DNA of 64,000 nt from Garra rufa (taxonomy: Eukaryota > Chordata > Actinopteri > Cypriniformes > Cyprinidae). Every line of letters starts with the position of its first letter. Within the stretch, counting starts at the first letter, position 1. Positions 46,628 to 57,500 of the stretch are shown piece by piece. The DNA lies in assembly GCF_049309525.1 (NCBI RefSeq), contig NC_133369.1, positions 10,687,963 to 10,751,962 on the forward strand, given 5' to 3'. A program made the translations under genes and the position numbers. The notes under the pieces were generated by a model. That model was not told where the DNA came from. It searched no databases and saw only the letters and a program-made list of their open reading frames with translations.

Positions 46628-48422
46628 TGTGACACTGGACCACAAAACCATAAGGTTCAATTTTTTTTACATAGAATAAATACGTTTTCATTGATGTATG
46701 GTTTGTTAGTGTCACGATGTAGGCAGGAACACACGAACAACGACGTAGTAAAAAACGAATATTTAATAAATCCAACGGAATACAAGCAGACACAGGAACA
46801 GCAGGGTAAGACATCCATATAACATCAAAGACCGACAAGAATACAGGGGAAAGCACACACCTTATATACACAGACTGATTAAACATCCAGGTGGAGACAA
46901 TGAAGGAGGAACCAAACACACTGAACTGCGGGGGAGAATGGGAGAAACCAACATGAAAGTCCAGTGATGTGACATTACCTCCCCCTCCCGGAAGGCGTGT
47001 CCTCACGCCGACAAACAGGAAACAACAAACAGTCTTAGGAGGGGGTCTCGGCGGAGGACGGACTCCCGGGAGGAGGGCAAAAGATGGAGTCCAGAATGGT
47101 GACAGAAATGTCCAAGGAGGTGATGACGGAGGGAGGAGCCAAGGAGGTGACAGGAGGGGGCTGGAGCAGGAGGAGCCAGGTGGGACCCAGAACGCAGCCA
47201 TGATGGAATGCCACAGTGGAGCCGATGGAGGGAGGAGCCATGGTGGAGGAAGGGCTGACGACTCCACCGACGGAGGCGGAGCAGGTGGTGGAAGAGCCCG
47301 AGGTGGAGACGGAAAGCCGATGATCTTGGGCGACACCGCGGATCCGGAGGGCCAAGGCGGAACCCAAGGCTCTGGCGACCAAGGCGGAGATGGAGATCCG
47401 GAGATCCGCGGCGGAGCCGGAGCGACAGAGGGCCGAGGCTGTGCCCGCGGGAGGGAGGAGGTCCAATGAGCTGGTGGGACGGAGCGACGAGGCACAGCCG
47501 GAGGAGTATAGTCCAGAGGCGAAGGTGGGGCGACGACTGACCAGGGCGGAGCCGGAGGGGCGATGGAGCCCGGTGGAGCTGGTGGATCGACGGGCGACGG
47601 CGGAGACGAGGGAGCAGAGAGCCGGGGTGGAGCCGCAGGGTCGGAGGGCCGAGGCGGAGTCCAGGACTCTGAGGCTGGAGGCGATGGTGAGGGATCCTCC
47701 AGCCATGACACCGATGGAGACTGGCAGACCCGCGGCGAACCCACCGCACAGATGGTGGGCTGAGGGTGAGCAAGGGGACAGACAGTCGACAACGGGGATT
47801 CAGGTAGGCTGGGCGGAACCAGCGGAGATTCAGGACTAGGCAGAAGAGGGAGGGTGGGTGGGAAATCCAGGCAGATAGGCATTTCCATGACACAGTCAAT
47901 AACATCCCCATAATCTTGTTTCAGCTCACCCTCAGTGATAGTGCAGTGGGCGGGGCTCTCTACCGCCCTCTCTTGCTCCACGAAGCACTCCACCGTCGCA
48001 GATGTAATAGTCGGCTCACGCACCTGATCAGCAGTTTTGCCCCCGTCGGCACTCCATACTGCTGTCGCTCCGGGCTCGGGCTTCCCGTCTCTGATGGGCT
48101 CATAATCCGCGGGTCGGGGTGGCTGGCTGGGCTCTGGGTCTGGAGTGGCACTGGCGAGATTCTCCTTAGAACAGGCGGGGAACAGGCTGTTTCTCGCCAG
48201 TGTCCACTCCACAAACGCGGCAAAATCGGCTCGAGGGCCGTCCTCGGACGACGGCGCTCTGCATGATGCGTTTAGACTCGCGTCATAAAACGCACAGAGC
48301 GCGTCGTCCGGGTAGCTGGTGGTGTTTGCTACTAGCTGGAACATTATTGTGTAGCCCTCGAGCGGTAATTCCCCCTGCTTCAGCCGTAGGAGGAGGAATT
48401 CTGGGCGGAGTAGGGGATCCAT
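46623..48422 (-). CDS. Gag-like, proline-rich ORF of the LTR element
   Basis: The ATG at 48422 (MDPLLRPEF) opens a frame of about 599 codons; a further 22 upstream codons are also open. Residues 1-100 hold a conserved-looking part with FQLVANTTSYPDDALCAFYD and DFAAFVEWTLARN, which I associate with gag-like proteins of fish LTR elements. Residues from about 200 to 470 are dominated by Pro, Ser and Ala (many PP and SPP repeats), with no zinc knuckle seen. The frame has no stop before the purine tract: it reads through the 3' LTR and ends 87 bases into host DNA at 46623. Frames of 302 and 223 codons on the same strand are shadows. Confidence 0.65.
   Translation of the reverse strand: MDPLLRPEFLLLRLKQGELPLEGYTIMFQLVANTTSYPDDALCAFYDASLNASCRAPSSEDGPRADFAAFVEWTLARNSLFPACSKENLASATPDPEPSQPPRPADYEPIRDGKPEPGATAVWSADGGKTADQVREPTITSATVECFVEQERAVESPAHCTITEGELKQDYGDVIDCVMEMPICLDFPPTLPLLPSPESPLVPPSLPESPLSTVCPLAHPQPTICAVGSPRVCQSPSVSWLEDPSPSPPASESWTPPRPSDPAAPPRLSAPSSPPSPVDPPAPPGSIAPPAPPWSVVAPPSPLDYTPPAVPRRSVPPAHWTSSLPRAQPRPSVAPAPPRISGSPSPPWSPEPWVPPWPSGSAVSPKIIGFPSPPRALPPPAPPPSVESSALPPPWLLPPSAPLWHSIMAAFWVPPGSSCSSPLLSPPWLLPPSSPPWTFLSPFWTPSFALLPGVRPPPRPPPKTVCCFLFVGVRTRLPGGGGNVTSLDFHVGFSHSPPQFSVFGSSFIVSTWMFNQSVYIRCVLSPVFLSVFDVIWMSYPAVPVSACIPLDLLNIRFLLRRCSCVPAYIVTLTNHTSMKTYLFYVKKIEPYGFVVQCHI
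46710..46974 (-). repeat. 3' LTR of the 46710-48783 element
   Basis: Read on the minus strand it starts TGTCACATCACTGG and ends CATCGTGACA. AATAAA-type signals occur on both strands. It differs from the other LTR by a handful of bases, including two bases in a CA run. Confidence 0.92.
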
Positions 48423-48516
48423 AACAAACACACGACGGAAACAAAAAGACTGGAAAAAACAAACGGGAAACAAAACGGAGGTGAACACGCAAAATAACTG
48501 TTTCGGTGGGTCTTTC

Positions 48517-48783
48517 TGTCACGATGTAGGCAGGAACACACGAACAACAACGTAGTAAAAAACGAATATTTAATAAATCCAACGGAATACAAGCAGACAC
48601 AGGAACAGCAGGGTAAGACATCCATATAACATCAAAGACCGACAAGAATACAGGGGAAAGCACACACCTTAAATACACAGACTGATTAAACATCCAGGTG
48701 GAGACAATGAAGGAGGAACCAAACACACACTGAACTGCGGGGGAGAATGGGAGAAACCAACATGAAAGTCCGGGGATGTGGCA
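48517..48783 (-). repeat. 5' LTR of the 46710-48783 element
   Basis: The sequence matches the 3' LTR; the outer terminus has changed from TGTCAC to TGCCAC on the minus strand. The minus-strand end is followed by GAAAGACCCACCG, with no obvious tRNA match. Confidence 0.92.
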
Positions 48784-48999
48784 GTTAGAATAGGACAATA
48801 TTTGGCTGAGATACAACTATTTGAAAATTTGGAATCTGAGGGTGCAAAAAAAAATCTAAATATTGAGAAAATCGCATTTAAAGTTGTCCAAATGAAGTTC
48901 TTAGCAATGCATATTACTAATCAAAAATTAAGTTTTGATATATTTATGGCAGAAAATTTACAAAATATCTTCATGGAACATGATCTTTATTTAATTACA

Positions 49000-49540
49000 A
49001 GGTTCCATTTCAGTTACGATGCCTATGTAGGCAGTAGACAGCTCACTGCGTTTTCAACCAGAGCTGTTGATGCAATAAAACTCTTTATATAGTGAGTTAA
49101 ATCTGTTTTATATGACTGTTTGCATTAGGTTTGTATTATATCATCTCTATTTACATGCTGTTCACAGTCAGTTAAGGAGTCCAGCTTCCCTCCGTGCCTT
49201 TTTCAGTGCTGGGATACGGTCGTTTTTCTCCATAGCCAAATGCTGAAGCGTTTTTTTATGCCCCAGTATATGAAGCTCCATTTTTATGGGATTATTTTTT
49301 TAGGCCACGACTTTAACTTCAAAGAGACTCTGATCATTGCCAGAGGTTATTCCAAAACACTGTTTTCCATTGGAGTACTTTTCAACATATTCCCTTTCTG
49401 ACTATAATTTATCACTGTTCCACCTCACTGTGTTAATGTTTGGGTATTTAATTCATATTTGCACTGTCCTTATGAAAATGTTTTTAATTCTCAGTCAGTC
49501 CACAAGAGAAACAACAGTTAAGTTTATAAAAATGATCTCC
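49000..49540. other. No supportable gene
   Basis: 49015-49070 carries the dispersed GCCTATGTAGGCAG motif also found near 51460. The remainder is AT-rich with frames under 80 codons. Confidence 0.4.
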
Positions 49541-50240
49541 TTCAAAAGTTTACATACACTTGATTATTAATATTGTGTTGTCACCTGAATGATCCACAGC
49601 TGTTGTTTTTTTTTGTTTAATGATAGTTGTTCATGAGTCCCCTGTTTGTCCTGAACAGTTAAACTGCCTGCTGTTCTTCAGAAAAATCTGTCAGGTCCCA
49701 CAAATTATTTGGCTTTTCAGCATTTTGTGTGTATTTGAACTCTTTTAAACAATGACTGTATGATTTTGAGACATCTTTCCACACTGAGAGACTTGTATGC
49801 AACTATTACAGACGGTTCAAACACTCACTGATGCTTCGGAAGGAAATGCATTAATTAAATTTTTCCAATTTGAAGATCAGGGTAAATTGAACTTATTTCG
49901 TCTTCTGGGGAACATGTAAGTATCTTCTGTAACTTCTGAAGGACAGTTCTGAATAAAAAAAGAAAAAAGAAAAGATATTTAGGCAAAATAAGAAAAATGT
50001 ACACATCTTCATTCTGTTCAAAAGTTACACCCCTGGCTGTTAATGCATAGTTTTTTCTTCTGGAGCATCAGTGAGTGTTTGAACCATTTGTAATAGTTGC
50101 ATATGAGTCCCTTAGTTGTCCTCATTGTGAAAAGATGGATTAGTCATTGTTGTAGGATCAGGTTTCAAATACCCAAAAGGGACCTGAAGGATGCACTGTT
50201 CAGGACAAACAAAGGACTCATGAACAACAATTATCTCTAC
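49540..50240. mobile_element. Tc1-like MITE, Sleeping Beauty-type family
   Basis: The left end AAAGTTTACATACACTTGATT is followed by CTGAATGATCCACAGCTG, and the inverted partners include GGACAAACAAAGGACTC near 50200. The centre contains GTTCAAACACTCACTGATGC facing ACTGATGCTCC-type complement near 50060. Termini are incomplete. Confidence 0.65.
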
Positions 50241-51055
50241 ATTTAGCTTAATGAATGTTTTGCGAGGACAGAATGTTGCCGTGTCATTTGTTGTACTTGA
50301 ATTCTGGCATCTGATTGGACAGCACAGCAGCGGGTGTTGTGGCAGGCAGTTGCACTTACCTTCCATGATTATGTATTGAAATAAGCTGGCATAAATCCCT
50401 GCATCCTCACATTAACACTTTGTATGAGGCGATTTATTGTCTTACTTGAAACCGCAGTTGCTTTCAAGGTTATTTATTCTGTCATTATACTTGCCCTTGT
50501 TTTTCCTTTGCTGTTGTTTTATTCTGTGGGTGAGTACATGGTGACAAACATTTATTTTTGAGTAAACTATTCCTTTAGATAATCAGAAAGAGATGTAGAT
50601 ATAGAAATAGAATCATGCCGTTTTTTATTTACAGCCACAGTTGCTTAGCAGAATACATCAATCTTGTGAGTATTTTTTAGCAGACATGTCAGCCCATTTT
50701 AAAATGTCTCTTCAGAGCTTGCGTCAGCAGTTTTTTTCGCCCCTCTTATACTTCCAGTATCAAATCATGTCGGATTTTACACTAGACGCTTGATTAGAAG
50801 TCTTTAAATGACCTAACCCAGCCACAGGCTTGAACTCCCCCTGCATTTCTCTGCCACACAAACATTTGCTGACAAGGCATAAATGCACTGATGGAATGTT
50901 CTGTCGCCTCTCATCTGAGTGAAGCACTGACTGATCCTCCACTGCACACTTATTTTAATAAGCGACATGCTTTGTGTAGTATGGCTCTCTGATGCAGATG
51001 TTTGTCTGAGGAAAGGACAGACAAGCAAAAAAAAAAAAAAAACTATCAAAGCCTA
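50241..51055. other. Unique-looking sequence without a supportable gene
   Basis: Minus-strand frames of 84, 60 and 78 codons have no recognisable domain. 50540-50575 carries a short TGAGTAAACTATTCCTTTA remnant of the palindromic MITE family. Confidence 0.4.
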
Positions 51056-51362
51056 TTAAAGGGATAGTTCACCCAAAAATGCAAATTCTCTCATTAAATA
51101 CTCTGTTCTACATCATGGTACACTCATGAAGGTCAAAGATATTCTCATAGCTTCATAAAATTACAGTTGAACCACAGATATCACATGGACTATTTTAATG
51201 ATGTCCTTACTACCTTTTTGGGGAACTTTTCAGTTGCATCGCTGTTGCAAAGCTCAAAAATATTTTGTGTTCCAAAGATAATAGAAGGTCTTAGAAGGTT
51301 TGGAATGACATAAGGGTGAGTAATTAATGACAGAATGTTCATTTTTGGGTGAACCCTTTAAT
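51056..51362. mobile_element. Short palindromic MITE
   Basis: The left end AAAGGGATAGTTCACCCAAA and the right end TTCATTTTTGGGTGAACCC then TTTAA form inverted repeats. The centre (CTTTTTGGGGAACTTTTCAG) is non-coding. It is the cleanest member of this family in the window. Confidence 0.82.
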
Positions 51363-51924
51363 AAAAACTGGTATGACAAATTTGAATTTGGCCATAAGAA
51401 AGTAGCTTAGAAGGTGACCTTTTGAAGCAGACTTCACATTATGAGTACACCTATGATGCTTGGCAACGCAGTCTATGTAGGCAGCTCACAAGGTTTTGGA
51501 ACTGAGCATCTGATGCGTGGGAAAAGGGGTGTAGAGGTCAGTGACTGTGATTTGCAACTTGCCTTTTAGCAAATGCTTCTCCAAAGCAGCTTACAGCACT
51601 TTAAATGAGTCTCGGCCTATTTGACCCCAGAGAGGCACGACAGATATTGCTCAGATCGCAATCAAGTCTATCGTCATCAGTTTGCGACTAAAGTTGAGAT
51701 TAGTTGTAGGGTAAGATATGCAGATGTTATAATATTCTTATGCACTTTTTGTTTACTGATTCTACTTCATATTTATTATTAAAGGAATCTTTGCTGAGCA
51801 CAAGTCATTTTAGTTGTATGGAGAACTTACTTAGAGAAAAGTGTGAAAAATATTGATGAAAACCCAAATTATATTATAATTTTTTTTAGCAATTTTTTAA
51901 AAATGTTTTTGAAAAGAGTTTCTT
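51363..51924. other. No supportable gene; dispersed motif near 51460
   Basis: A GTCTATGTAGGCAGCTCACA motif recurs elsewhere in the window. No frame of note. Confidence 0.4.
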
Positions 51925-52135
51925 ATAGGGTAAGTTTATTAATAATTCACTCATCCCCATGTCATCCAAGGTGTTCATGTCTTTTTTTTTATTCAGTCGC
52001 ACAGAAATTAATTTTTTTTTCGAGGAAAACATTGCAGGATTTTTTTTCTCCATATATTGGACTTCATTGGTGGCCAACAGGTTGAAGGTCTGAGTTTCAG
52101 TGCTGTCCCAAAGGGCTCTACATGATCTCAGCTGA
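51925..52135. mobile_element. Half of another palindromic MITE, cut by the Tc1 element
   Basis: Contains TTCACTCATCCCCATGTCATC, GGAAAACATTGCAGG and CAAAGGGCTCTACATGATC. The opposite arm is absent, and Tc1 sequence begins directly after. Confidence 0.55.
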
Positions 52136-52995
52136 GGAATAAGGGTCTTGTCAGTCTATCATTTTAATGGTAGGTTTATTTGACCAGTGAGAGACAGAGT
52201 AACAACAAAAAAAAAATCCAGAAAAACGCATTTAAAAAAGTTACAAATTGATTTGCATTTTAATGAGTGAATTAAGTATTTGACCCCTTTGCAAAACATG
52301 ACTTAGAACTTAGTGGCAAAACCCTTGTTGGCAATCACAGAGGTCAGATGTTTCTTGTAGTTGGCCACCAGGTTTGCACACATCTCAGGAGGGATTTTGT
52401 CCCACTCCTCTTTGCAGATCCTCTCCAAGTCATTAAGGTTTCAAGGCTGACGTTTGGCAACTCGAACCTTCAGCTCCCTCCACAGATTTTCTATGGAATT
52501 AAGGTCTGGAGACTGGCTAGACCACTCCTTAATGTGTCTTTTCTTGAGCCACTCCTTTGTTGCCTTGGCCATGTGTTTTTGGTCATTGTCATGCTGGAAT
52601 AAGCCCATGTCATGCCCATTCATTTTCAATGAGGGAAGGAGGTTCTCACCCTTTGATGCGGTGCAATTGTCCTGTCCCCTTAGCAGAAAAACACCCCCAA
52701 AGCATAATGTTTCCATCTCCATGTTTGACGGTGGGGATGGTGTTCTTGGGGTCATAGGCAGCATTCCTCCTTCTCCAAACACAGCGAGTTGAGTTGATGC
52801 CAAAGAGCTCGATTTTGGTCTCATCTGACCACAGCACTTTTACCCAGTTCTCCTCTGAATCATTCAGATGTTCATTATGCCTCTACATGTGATTTCTTGA
52901 GCAGGGGGACCTTGCGCTGGAGGATTTCAGTCCTTCACAATGCTGTATGTTACCAATTGTTTTCTTGGTGAATATGGTCCCAGCTGCCTTGAGAT

Positions 52996-54133
52996 TAGGG
53001 TTGGGCATCGTTTTGATTTGAACGATTCTGATTCCGATTCCGATTCTTCCTTTCGATTTCGGTTCTTTTCGATTCTCAATTCCGATTCTTTGTGGGCTGA
53101 GTCAAAACATGTCACAGGCTCATTTGATTTCACAGAGGATAATTTTATTTTGATTCAATATGAGTTTTAGTTTTAGGAGCTGCAGCCCATGTAGGAGAAA
53201 ATTAGGAATACCTCTGCACCAGCCCAAAAACAGATTTATATATGCAGAACTTGCACCCTGGTCTGGACTCTCTGTGCATGACGAGACAGTGGACCTGCGC
53301 AGCACGTAAAAGACGCTACACCCCTTAATTTGTACATCATGCAGGCGTAGGTGTTTCGTTATATTCGTAGTGCATCCTCCCGTGCAAGTTATCATTTTGT
53401 CACATGTGTTGCATGTAAAAACACAGGAAGAGCGCGCTCTCGCTGAACACAATTTAGTCCATCGCTCTTTTACTTTGTGGATAGTAATTTTGAGTCGTTT
53501 GTTCCGCGGTTGTCCACAGCCTATCGTTAAACATGTCTATCGCATTTGTGGCACGAAAATTTTCGCGCAATCGTGCTGCTTGTATGAGGAGGTTTGCAAG
53601 TTACCAGCTGAAGTGCAGCAAGGACTTTGCAGCTTTGATTATGGACTATAAAAACGCTGATTACCTCGCAAAAACGCGACATCACGCGTCCTGTTCCGTG
53701 CTCCAGCACGGTTAGCGCTCACACTGCATGCTAACCGCGCCCGAGTCCAACTTTACCGTCCCACCTCTTCCAAGCGGGCCAGGGCCGGCTAAACGAGCCG
53801 CGCCCGGGCACGGCTCGGAGCACTCACACTAGTCAAACGAACCGCGCTTTGGTGGTCAAACGCACTTGGGCACGGTTCAAACTGCCTAGTGTGAGTACAC
53901 GCTTAGTGTGAAATAAAGCCACACTTTTGAGCGCCGCTTACCGTTCTCCATAGCTGCAACTGAACAAGCGCGCGGCAAGCATTTCCAGAAATACGGTGGC
54001 CACAATGGAAACCAAAACTTGCGTGTTTGGAACCGATGATCGGAATCGAAAACAAATTTTATAAACGATTCCAATGGCATCGTTATTTTTTAAACGGTTC
54101 CAAGTTGGAACCGGTTCTCGATGCCCAACCCTA
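52996..54133 (-). mobile_element. hAT-type transposon nested in the Tc1 element, 1138 bp
   Basis: Termini TAGGGTTGGGCATCG and CGATGCCCAACCCTA are flanked by a perfect 8 bp duplication CTTGAGAT (52988-52995 and 54134-54141). Both ends carry GATTCCGATTC/GGAACCGGTTC motifs. The interior contains a degraded BED finger. Its position inside a decayed Tc1 makes it the younger of the two. Confidence 0.93.
53339..53413 (-). pseudogene. BED zinc-finger remnant in the nested hAT element
   Basis: The minus-strand frame reads CNTC, then GGCTTN, then KHLRLH: the C-x2-C and H-x3-H arrangement of a BED finger. The 110-codon frame (53120-53452) has no catalytic hAT domain. Confidence 0.6.
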
Positions 54134-54412
54134 CTTGAGATCATTGACAAGATTATATTTGCACACCAACTGTTGTCTCCTTCTCATCAAGCTGCTTGAC
54201 GATGGTCTTGTAGCCCATTCTAGCCTTGTGTAGGGTCTACAATCTCTTTGGTCTTGGCCATGGTGGAAATTGATTGATTGCTTCTGTGGACAGGTGTCTT
54301 TTATACAGGTAACAGACTGAGATTAGTAGCATTCTCTTAAAGGGAGTGCTCTTAATTTTGCTGATTGATAGGGGGTCAAATAATTATTTCACTCATTAAA
54401 ATGCAAAGCAAT

Positions 54413-54870
54413 TGCTGCATTTATTTAATAGAAATACAATAAAAACCGTAATATTGTGAAATGTTATTACAACTTAAAATAGCCGTCAAAATAGTTTATT
54501 TTAAAATGTAATAATTATTGTGATGCAAAGCTGAATTTTCAGTGTCACACAATCTTTAAGAAATTATTCTAACATTCTAATTTGATGCGTAAGAAATATT
54601 TATTACTATTATCAATGTTAAAACAGTAGTGTGGCTTCGCATTTTTGTGAAAACCATTTTTCAGGATTCAAAATTTAAAAAAACATTTATTTTAAATTGA
54701 AATCTTAATCTTATAAATATCTTTACTGTCAGTTTTGATCAATTTAATGCATCCATGCTGGATAAATGTATTAATTTCTATGTAAAACATCAAATACTTG
54801 AATGGTGCAAATATTACCAGTATAAATGAACAAAATATTGTAAGACTTCTCATTGTATCTAGATTGACAT
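54413..54870. mobile_element. CTTACTGATCCC-family repeat fragment
   Basis: Contains TGCATTTATTTAATAGAAATAC, TGTGATGCAAAGCTGA and TTTTTCAGGATTC, segments shared with 6550-7640 and 14735-16022. Termini are lost. Confidence 0.6.
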
Positions 54871-56080
54871 TCATGGTTCATGGTGTTTCTGAAGCAGTAA
54901 AGTGTTTCTCTGACCATCCCTCCAGCTGTGGATAGAGGATGAGTAGCATCTCTCAGTCAGCTGGAGATGTTTCACATGGATCAGGATGTGTGGGTGAGCA
55001 GCAGAGATGGCAGGCTGTTTCCTGTAACCCCAGGAACTTCTGCAGGAGACAAGAGTGCCTGATTCATTCTCTTGTTAGCATCACTGCATGCATGCATGCT
55101 TCAGGTCCTATGAACAAAGATGCTGTTTTCCATGCGTTTAAAGGGATATTTAAACACTTTACCTAATTAACACTTTACCTTTCTGGGCCTTGAATGCATC
55201 AGTTGCATTGCTGTCTATGCAGCAGGGTAAGAAAGCTCTCGGATTTCATCAAAAATATCTTAATTTGTGTTCCGAGGATGAACAAAGGTCTCACGGGTTT
55301 GGAATGACATGAGGGTGAGTAATTCATGACAGAATTTTCATTTTTAGGTGAACTATCCCCACTTAGGTAAAGTCACAGCCTAGCCTTTCACTTTTACATT
55401 TACATTTGGGAAGCATGGTTTTAAAGCTAAAAATAGGCAAAATTAATGGTATCTTAAAAATGCTGTTTTTTTTTCCAGCTGAGCGTTTCACATATGAATT
55501 GATTAACACGCTTTGCTGCGCTCACAGATGGCTGCAAGTTTAAAGTGCAGTTCAACATAGTTTTTAATTGCCCCATCAATTATAAACAGCCGATATGCAA
55601 GTTGGATTTTATTTTGACTGAGTCACAAACCAAGAAAGTTTAGTTTCAATATGTGTATTTTTTTGCCTGGAGAGAAGATTTTCAGTTTTAAAAGGTTAAC
55701 TTTGTTTTCAGTACAGTTAAACAGCTTAAAAAGAACCTAATCCTATGGCTTTTTTAATGTCACATCTTTTTCATGTACTTTTCATGTCCTGGCACCAGAC
55801 TGAGAAGCTTCACGTGTCTTAGGCACATGTCAGTGTCACATCGTGAACAAATCGTCCTCATGAACCCCACAATGTCCTCCAGCTGCACTGAAGCATCTCT
55901 CAATGATTTCTGACAGAGCGGCCCACTGCTGTGATGATAAAACATTTATATTTGTTGTTTTCTTTCTAGACACTCTCGCCTTTGGTTCTGCAAACTCAGT
56001 GACGATCAACCACACTACTCGTTTGAAGAATACAGTGACTAACTATTTTACCAAATAGTCGGTAAAATAGATCCGCTAAC
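54871..56080. other. Unique-looking sequence with weak exon-like stretches
   Basis: 54925-54992 lies between ACCATCCCTCCAG and GTGAGC and contains an ATG opening 18 codons (SSISQSAGDVSHGSGCV after Met). 55970 onward follows TTTTCTTTCTAG and has two open frames of about 25-29 codons. No protein is recognised, and all-frame stops upstream of the ATG would require the first to be a 5' exon. 55300-55370 is a palindromic-MITE fragment. Confidence 0.35.
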
Positions 56081-57500
56081 ATTGGTAAAAAGAATACAGT
56101 ATATTTAATAAAAAAATATATTTTAATGATTATCTAATTAGTTAGATCTATATGTTAGATCTTCACAGCTCCATTTTTATGTATAAAAATAAAATAATTT
56201 ATTAAAAACAAAATGTATATATTTAATACAAATGTAAATTTAATGACTATTTAATTAGATTATGTAAATATTTTAAAAATACTTAAACATATATGATTTA
56301 ATAATTAATTTAAAGATCCTTATTTGTTTATTTAGCTATTTATTTATACAGAGTAAATTATTTTCAATTATTTTTTGATGCAACATGAAACTTTTGCATT
56401 TTTGACACACTATTGTCCTATTTTAATACTGTAAGGTTGCTTTGACACAACTTGTATTGTAAAAAGCGCTGTATAAAAAAAGAAAAAAAGATTTTTGATT
56501 TTATTTTAATTGACTATGCAACAGATGCTGTTGACTAATTATAAATTGTATTGAACCAGAAATATTTTTATTTTTAAAAACATTTCACATTACTTTTAAC
56601 TTTTATTTAACCTATAATATTCCCTTAATGTGACTGCACAAGCAAATAAATGTCTTTAATCTCATTTCACATTTCACAAATCATCAAGTATAAATAGACC
56701 TGTAAGTTTTATTTTTATGTATAAAGATATACTAATTTATTAAATTTAAAAAAAATGTTGAATAAAAATGTATATTCAGTGATTATCTAGTTAATTAGAT
56801 TTAGACAACTTTACTGCTCAATTTTTATGTTAAAATATAAAAAATATAAAAAATAATAAAACATTTATTTAATAACTATTAAATTACATTTGGACAACTT
56901 TACAGCTCAAATATTATTATTTTATGAAATAATAATAATTTATTAAAAATAAATAATATTTTTAAAATCTTAACATATATTTCATGATTTCATAATTAAT
57001 TAAAAGTCCCTTATGCAGAATATGAGCTTAACATTTTGGCTTATGGCTCTGGATGCTATTTATTTATTTGTTTGTTTATTTATTTATTTATTTTTTTATT
57101 AGTTTTTTTAATTGACTTTATGCAACAAAATTAGGCTGTTCTAAATTATTTAATAAAAATGTATATTTAATGACTATTTAATTAGATTTAGACAACTTTA
57201 AATAATTAAATTAGAAAATATTTAAACATTATATATGTTTATAAACCTTCTAGATGCAATTTATTTATTTGTTTATTTAGTAAAATATTTTCTTTTTTAT
57301 ATTTTAATTAACTTTATGCAACAACAAAAAATGTTGTAGTCTTACATTTCACATCATTTCAGAAATCATGAAATAATAAACTGACCTGTAAGGTCAGTCA
57401 TACAAGTCTGAAAACTGAAACATTTTGTCTGCATTCAGAGAAAATGTGTTTTCTGTAATCAGAAAATCTTAATTATAGATAGCACTTACCACCTGCACTA
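56081..57500. repeat. Very AT-rich degenerate repeat region
   Basis: The motif TTTAATGACTATTTAATTAG with GACAACTTTA recurs with changes near 56125, 56241, 56778, 56870 and 57169. A LINE-type tail (TTGTATTGTAAAAAGCGCTG) is at about 56447-56466, similar to the one at 62030. No coding signal. Confidence 0.6.

Larger units (their letters stand above)
46710..48783 (-). mobile_element. Complete short non-autonomous LTR retrotransposon, 2074 bp
   Basis: Two nearly identical LTRs (46710-46974 and 48517-48783) flank 1542 bases of internal DNA. A perfect 5 bp duplication GTTAG lies at 46705-46709 and 48784-48788. On the minus strand a purine tract (plus 46978-46991, read GGGAGGGGGAGG) precedes the 3' LTR. 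No clear primer binding site follows the 5' LTR. The internal region holds a single gag-like ORF and no protease, RT or integrase, so it must depend on another element's proteins. LTR differences are few, which points to recent insertion. Confidence 0.92.
46628..48995. mobile_element. Mariner-like MITE interrupted by an LTR element
   Basis: The left part starts TGTGACACTGGACCACAAAAC and runs to GGTTTGTTAG. The right part resumes after the LTR element with GTTAGAATAGGACAATATTTGG and continues to about 48995. I know this as one contiguous repeat in cyprinids; the normal right end (GGTCCAGGGTCACA-like) is missing here. Confidence 0.65.
52303..54261 (-). pseudogene. Tc1-like transposase pseudogene
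   Basis: The start, reading MAKTKEIVD, is at 54261 and is followed by a deletion and a stop in the helix-turn-helix region. After the hAT insert, the C-terminal half shows QHDNDQKHMAKATKEWL and SPDLNSIENLWRELKVRV, the second Asp and final Glu regions of the DDE catalytic triad. These sit in one frame (52441-52824), while the upstream part near 52837 is in another. The expected stop is at 52303. Frameshifts, deletions and the insertion rule out activity. Confidence 0.82.
52136..54413 (-). mobile_element. Tc1/mariner transposon, decayed and interrupted
   Basis: The left inverted repeat contains TTTGCATTTTAATGAGTGAA and TATTTGACCCC; the right repeat contains the inverted GGGGTCAAATAATTATTTC. 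The right end is truncated at about 54413, where another repeat begins. Transposase remnants lie on the minus strand. A hAT element (52996-54133) splits the transposase, and its CTTGAGAT duplication marks the join. Confidence 0.85.

Noticed and set aside
46969..47911. Frames of 302, 223, 166 and 149 codons overlapping the LTR element
   Set aside because: They are shadows of the proline-rich ORF; GC-rich repetitive codons keep the other frames open.
55760..55945. 61-codon minus-strand frame with several Cys and His
   Set aside because: Spacing does not fit a known zinc finger and there is no splice or start support.
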